DNA of 8,512 nucleotides from Acidobacteriota bacterium. Lineage in GTDB: Bacteria > Acidobacteriota > Terriglobia > Terriglobales > Acidobacteriaceae. This document shows positions 5,744 to 8,512 of the stretch, piece after piece. A model generated the notes under the pieces. The model had not been told where the DNA came from. It did not search any database and saw only the letters and a list, made by a program, of their open reading frames with translations. Every line of letters starts with the position of its first letter. The first letter of the stretch is position 1. Position numbers and translations under genes: made by a program. The stretch is taken from NCBI GenBank assembly GCA_021841795.1, contig JAKCDN010000122.1, positions 1-8,512 of the forward strand. The letters run 5' to 3'.

Positions 5744-6679
5744 CTAAACCTCCACCGGCAACTCCGCCGCCAGAATGTTCATCGGTGTCAGGCCCCGCTG
5801 GCGCAGCGCGCGCAGGCTCAGCGCATCGTGCCGCTTGGCCAGCCGGCGGCCGTTATGATCCACCACCAGCCGGCAGTGGTACCACGCCGGATTGCCAAAT
5901 CCCAGGGCCTCGTTCAGCAGCATCTGCCGCGCCGTCGACTTCAGCAGATCCGCTCCCCGCACCACCTCGGTAATCCGCATGGTCGCGTCGTCGACCACGC
6001 AGGCAAGCTGGTAGCTCGGCCCTCCGTCCCGCCGCCACACCACAAAATCGCCAAAATCCACGCCCGCCACAAAACGCTGCGGCCCCAGTTTGCCGTCCGC
6101 AAACTCCACCGCCACCCCATCCGGCACACGAAACCGCCAGTTGGTCCCGTCGGGCTTCTCAAAATTGGCTGAGGCCGGCCCCGGCAGTTGCGGCGCGCGA
6201 CCCATCAGGTGCCGGCACGTCCCCGGATACATCGGTTCGTCGTCCAGAATGTCGAGCTTGCTCCCTCGCGTCTCGCTCTGCGCGCGCTCGTGCGGCGCAG
6301 CCATGGCCGAGTCGATGTCCCTCCGCGAGCAGCGGCAGGGATACAGATAACCGTGCTCCAGCAACCGGCGCCACGCCTCGACATACACGCTCCGCCGCTT
6401 GCTCTGCACGTAAGGGCCATACGGACCGCCCTTGTCGCCGCCCTCCTGCCAGCGGATTCCCAGCCAGCGCAGATCCTCCATCGCCGCCTCGGCAAAGCTC
6501 GTCCGGCTGCGCTCCAGGTCCAGATCCTCCATGCGCATCACCAGCACTCCGCCGGCCTCCCGCGCCCGCTGGTACGCCGTCCAGAACGTCCGCGCATGGC
6601 CCACATGCAGGTAGCCCGTAGGCGATGGCGCCAGCCGTCCGCGGTAACCCGTCGCCGGGGTGGTTCGAATGCTGCCCAT
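5744..6679 (-). CDS. gluQ: Glutamyl-Q tRNA(Asp) synthetase
   Basis: A 311-aa truncated paralogue of glutamyl-tRNA synthetase that attaches glutamate to the queuosine base at position 34 of tRNA(Asp). The class I aminoacyl-tRNA synthetase HIGH-type motif is HVGH (25-28) in LAPSPTGYLHVGHAR; MRMEDLDLERS (48-58) is typical of the Glu enzyme; YQLACVVDD (223-231) and the KMSKS-like AKRHDA (281-286) follow. The protein ends soon after, so the anticodon-binding domain is missing, as in GluQ and unlike full GluRS. Zinc ligands are C115, C117, Y151 and C155 (YPGTC). In E. coli GluQ the Cys pair and the Tyr are about 12 residues apart; here the gap is 34. The ATG at 6679 is preferred to an upstream ATG at 6718, but neither has a clear ribosome site. 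It follows gcvPB by 75 bp. Confidence 0.93.
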   Translation of the reverse strand: MGSIRTTPATGYRGRLAPSPTGYLHVGHARTFWTAYQRAREAGGVLVMRMEDLDLERSRTSFAEAAMEDLRWLGIRWQEGGDKGGPYGPYVQSKRRSVYVEAWRRLLEHGYLYPCRCSRRDIDSAMAAPHERAQSETRGSKLDILDDEPMYPGTCRHLMGRAPQLPGPASANFEKPDGTNWRFRVPDGVAVEFADGKLGPQRFVAGVDFGDFVVWRRDGGPSYQLACVVDDATMRITEVVRGADLLKSTARQMLLNEALGFGNPAWYHCRLVVDHNGRRLAKRHDALSLRALRQRGLTPMNILAAELPVEV

Positions 6680-6706
6680 TCTGCATTCGAGTCTAGCCAG
6701 CCCGCA

Positions 6707-6739
6707 GCCCCGCGGCATATAGCCGGCTTGGTTCGGGGC
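6707..6739. repeat. Nested inverted repeat between gcvPB and gluQ
   Basis: GCCCCG (6707-6712) pairs with CGGGGC (6734-6739), and inside it CGGC (6713-6716) pairs with GCCG (6722-6725) around the loop ATATA. It lies in the 75-bp spacer between the gcvPB stop and the gluQ start. No U-run follows on the minus strand, so a terminator call is not supported; it may be a weak attenuating structure or chance in GC-rich DNA. Confidence 0.3.
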
Positions 6740-6754
6740 CCGTCCATCCCCCGC

Positions 6755-8284
6755 TCAGGATTCTGTCCCGGCTTCCGGCTTCTTCCACCGCAGCACCGGC
6801 TTCCGCGCCGCCTGCACCTCGTCCAGCCGCGACACCCGCGTCGTGTGCGGAGCCGTCTTCACCAGCTCCGGATTCTCCTCGACCTCCTGCGCAATCCTCC
6901 GCATCGCGTCGATAAACTGGTCCAGTTCCTCCCGCGACTCGCTCTCCGTCGGCTCGATCATCAGCGCCCCATGCACAATCAGCGGAAAGCTCACCGTGTA
7001 CGGGTGAAATCCGTAATCGATCAGCCGCTTGGCAATGTCGCCCGTCTTCACGCCCCGGGCCGCCTGCCGCTTGTCGCTGAACACCACCTCGTGCATCGAC
7101 GCCGTCTTGTACGGCAGCTCGTACACGTCCTCGAGCTTCCTGCGGATGTAGTTCGCGTTCAGCACCGCGTCTTCGGTCGTCTGACGCAAACCGTCCGGAC
7201 CATTGGCCAGAATGTAGGCCAGCGCCCGGATAAACATGCCCGTGTTCCCGTAAAACGCCCGCACCCGCCCGATCGACTGCGGCCGGTCGTACTCCCACCG
7301 CTTCGTCCCGTCCTGGTTTCGCACCAGCACCGGCACCGGCAGAAACGGCTCCAGAAACCCCTTGCACGCCACCGGTCCCGATCCCGGACCTCCGCCCCCG
7401 TGCGGCGTCGAAAACGTCTTGTGCAGATTCAGGTGCATCACGTCCACGCCGAAGTCGCCCGGCCGCACCTTGCCTACCAGCGCGTTCATGTTCGCGCCGT
7501 CCATGTAGAGCAGCGCTCCCTTGGCATGCAGAATATCGGCGATCTTGTGAATCTCGCTCTCAAAAACCCCCAGCGTCGACGGATTCGTCAGCATCAGCGC
7601 CGCCGTGTCCTCATCCACCCGGCTCGCCAGCACGTCCAGGTCGATGCCGCCCTCGGCGTTCGACTTGATGTTCTCCACCAGATAGCCGCTGAACGCCGCC
7701 GTCGCCGGATTGGTGCCGTGCGCCGAGTCCGGAATCAGGATCTTCTTGCGCGCATTTCCCTGCGACTCGTGCCACGCCCGCGTCAGCAGGATTCCCGTAA
7801 ACTCCCCATGCGCGCCCGCCGCCGGCTGCAGCGTGATCGCATCCATGCCCGTGATCTCCAGCAGACACCGCTGCAGCAGCTCGATCACCTCCAGTATCCC
7901 CTGCGCAAAACCATCCGGCCGGTACGGATGCGCCTCCGCCAGTCCCTCGATCCGCGCCACAAACTCGTTCACCCGCGGGTTGTACTTCATCGTGCACGAC
8001 CCCAGCGGATACATCCCCAGATCGATCGCGTAGTTCCACGTCGAGAGCCGCGTAAAGTGCCGGATCAGCTCGATCTCCGAAAGCTCCGGCAGCTCCGCGC
8101 GCTCCCTCCTGACCGACCGCCCCAGCAGCTCTCCGGCGTCCACCGCCGGCACGTCCAGCGGCGGCAGTTTATACGCCCGCTTCCCCGGAGACGACCTCTC
8201 AAACAGCAGCCCCTCGTTCTGCGTCGGATGCTGCCTGACCTTGCCTGTGTTTGCTGAGCCTGCCACTCCTGAGCCTGTTGCCAT
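6755..8284 (-). CDS. gcvPB: Glycine dehydrogenase (decarboxylating) subunit 2, P-protein beta part
   Basis: A 509-aa PLP-binding half of the two-subunit P-protein of the glycine cleavage system, which decarboxylates glycine and loads the aminomethyl group on the lipoyl arm of GcvH. Motifs are GSCTMKYNP (95-103), QPAAGAHGEFTG (153-164), DSAHGTNPA (186-194) and the PLP lysine K289 in HLNLHKTFSTPHGGGGPG. The size fits GcvPB (about 480-510 aa) and not the fused about 950-aa GcvP. The ATG at 8284 has GAGGGG nine bases upstream. The first about 25 residues are a Gly/Ser/Thr-rich extension before GLLFERSSPGKRAY, partly encoded by two copies of an 8-bp direct repeat (8255-8262 and 8270-8277). It follows the gcvPA end by 147 bp. 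Confidence 0.96.
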   Translation of the reverse strand: MATGSGVAGSANTGKVRQHPTQNEGLLFERSSPGKRAYKLPPLDVPAVDAGELLGRSVRRERAELPELSEIELIRHFTRLSTWNYAIDLGMYPLGSCTMKYNPRVNEFVARIEGLAEAHPYRPDGFAQGILEVIELLQRCLLEITGMDAITLQPAAGAHGEFTGILLTRAWHESQGNARKKILIPDSAHGTNPATAAFSGYLVENIKSNAEGGIDLDVLASRVDEDTAALMLTNPSTLGVFESEIHKIADILHAKGALLYMDGANMNALVGKVRPGDFGVDVMHLNLHKTFSTPHGGGGPGSGPVACKGFLEPFLPVPVLVRNQDGTKRWEYDRPQSIGRVRAFYGNTGMFIRALAYILANGPDGLRQTTEDAVLNANYIRRKLEDVYELPYKTASMHEVVFSDKRQAARGVKTGDIAKRLIDYGFHPYTVSFPLIVHGALMIEPTESESREELDQFIDAMRRIAQEVEENPELVKTAPHTTRVSRLDEVQAARKPVLRWKKPEAGTES

Positions 8285-8340
8285 TCGGTTCTGCCCCTCG
8301 ACGTTCAAAATTTCGTCCCGCTTCCGTGCTTTGCCAACCG

Positions 8341-8360
8341 GGCACGACCGCAGCCGTGCC
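8341..8360. repeat. Small inverted repeat in the gcvPA-gcvPB spacer
   Basis: GGCACG (8341-8346) and CGTGCC (8355-8360) are perfect 6-bp complements with an 8-base loop, in the 147-bp spacer between gcvPA and gcvPB. No U-run follows on the minus strand. The remainder of the spacer shows only the ribosome site of gcvPB. Confidence 0.35.
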
Positions 8361-8431
8361 GCATATCCACCCCGAAATCGCCGCGACTGGAGCCCGTTCC
8401 TTGCCCTCTCCCGCGCGGCCGGCGCCGAATC

Positions 8432-8512
8432 CTACGCCTCCACCGCCGCGGCCGCCAGCACCTGCGCCGCCGCGTCGATCTGCTCCCGCGTAACCACCTC
8501 CGTCGCGCACCA
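8432..8512 (-). CDS. gcvPA: Probable glycine dehydrogenase subunit 1, C-terminal 26 residues (5' end beyond window)
   Basis: Only the last 26 codons and the TAG stop are in the window. The fragment reads CATEVVTREQIDAAAQVL after one Trp, and ends in an Ala-rich tail. The pattern TE-x3-T-x2-x-ID resembles the usual end of GcvPA, the first half of the split P-protein. The identity depends mainly on its position directly before gcvPB; on sequence alone the fragment is too short for a firm call. Confidence 0.7.
   Translation of the reverse strand, partial: WCATEVVTREQIDAAAQVLAAAAVEA

Noticed and set aside
6188..8257. 689-codon open frame on the plus strand
   Set aside because: It is antisense to gcvPB and part of gluQ, with the same Arg/His/Pro/Gln-rich composition and no recognisable domain.

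Overview
This is a GC-rich bacterial chromosome segment (no phage, transposon, CRISPR or plasmid hallmark) in which all large genes lie on the minus strand and one small gene lies on the plus strand. Gene content and the two-subunit glycine dehydrogenase would suit an Acidobacteriota-like or deltaproteobacteria-like soil bacterium. That assignment is inference from style and content only; no rRNA or other marker is present.

Read in the direction of transcription (right to left), the window opens with the last 26 codons of a probable gcvPA, then a complete gcvPB (glycine decarboxylase P-protein subunit 2), gluQ (glutamyl-Q tRNA-Asp synthetase) and a CDP-alcohol phosphatidyltransferase (probable pgsA). 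These are ordinary housekeeping genes with spacers of 75 to 224 bp, so they may form more than one transcription unit.

Next comes a 53-codon plus-strand gene for a putative zinc-ribbon protein. It converges on pgsA and diverges from the iron-sulfur operon. The 344-bp region between it and iscR carries a good sigma70-like promoter facing each way.

The left half is a complete ISC-type Fe-S cluster assembly operon in the classical order iscR, iscS, iscU, iscA, hscB, hscA (hscA cut by the window edge). IscS supplies sulfur, IscU is the scaffold and carries the LPPVK chaperone-recognition motif, IscA is an A-type carrier, and HscB/HscA drive cluster transfer. IscR, an Rrf2 regulator with three cysteines, is first and probably controls the operon. 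No ferredoxin gene is visible; it could lie past the left edge.

The points worth a second look are modest: an HscB with an N-terminal tetracysteine zinc module like that of eukaryotic HSC20; an IscR that lacks the histidine ligand of E. coli IscR but has an NsrR-like Asp; the small zinc-ribbon gene divergent from iscR; and GC-rich hairpins in the iscS-iscU spacer and the pgsA leader. I see no convincing undescribed multi-gene system here.
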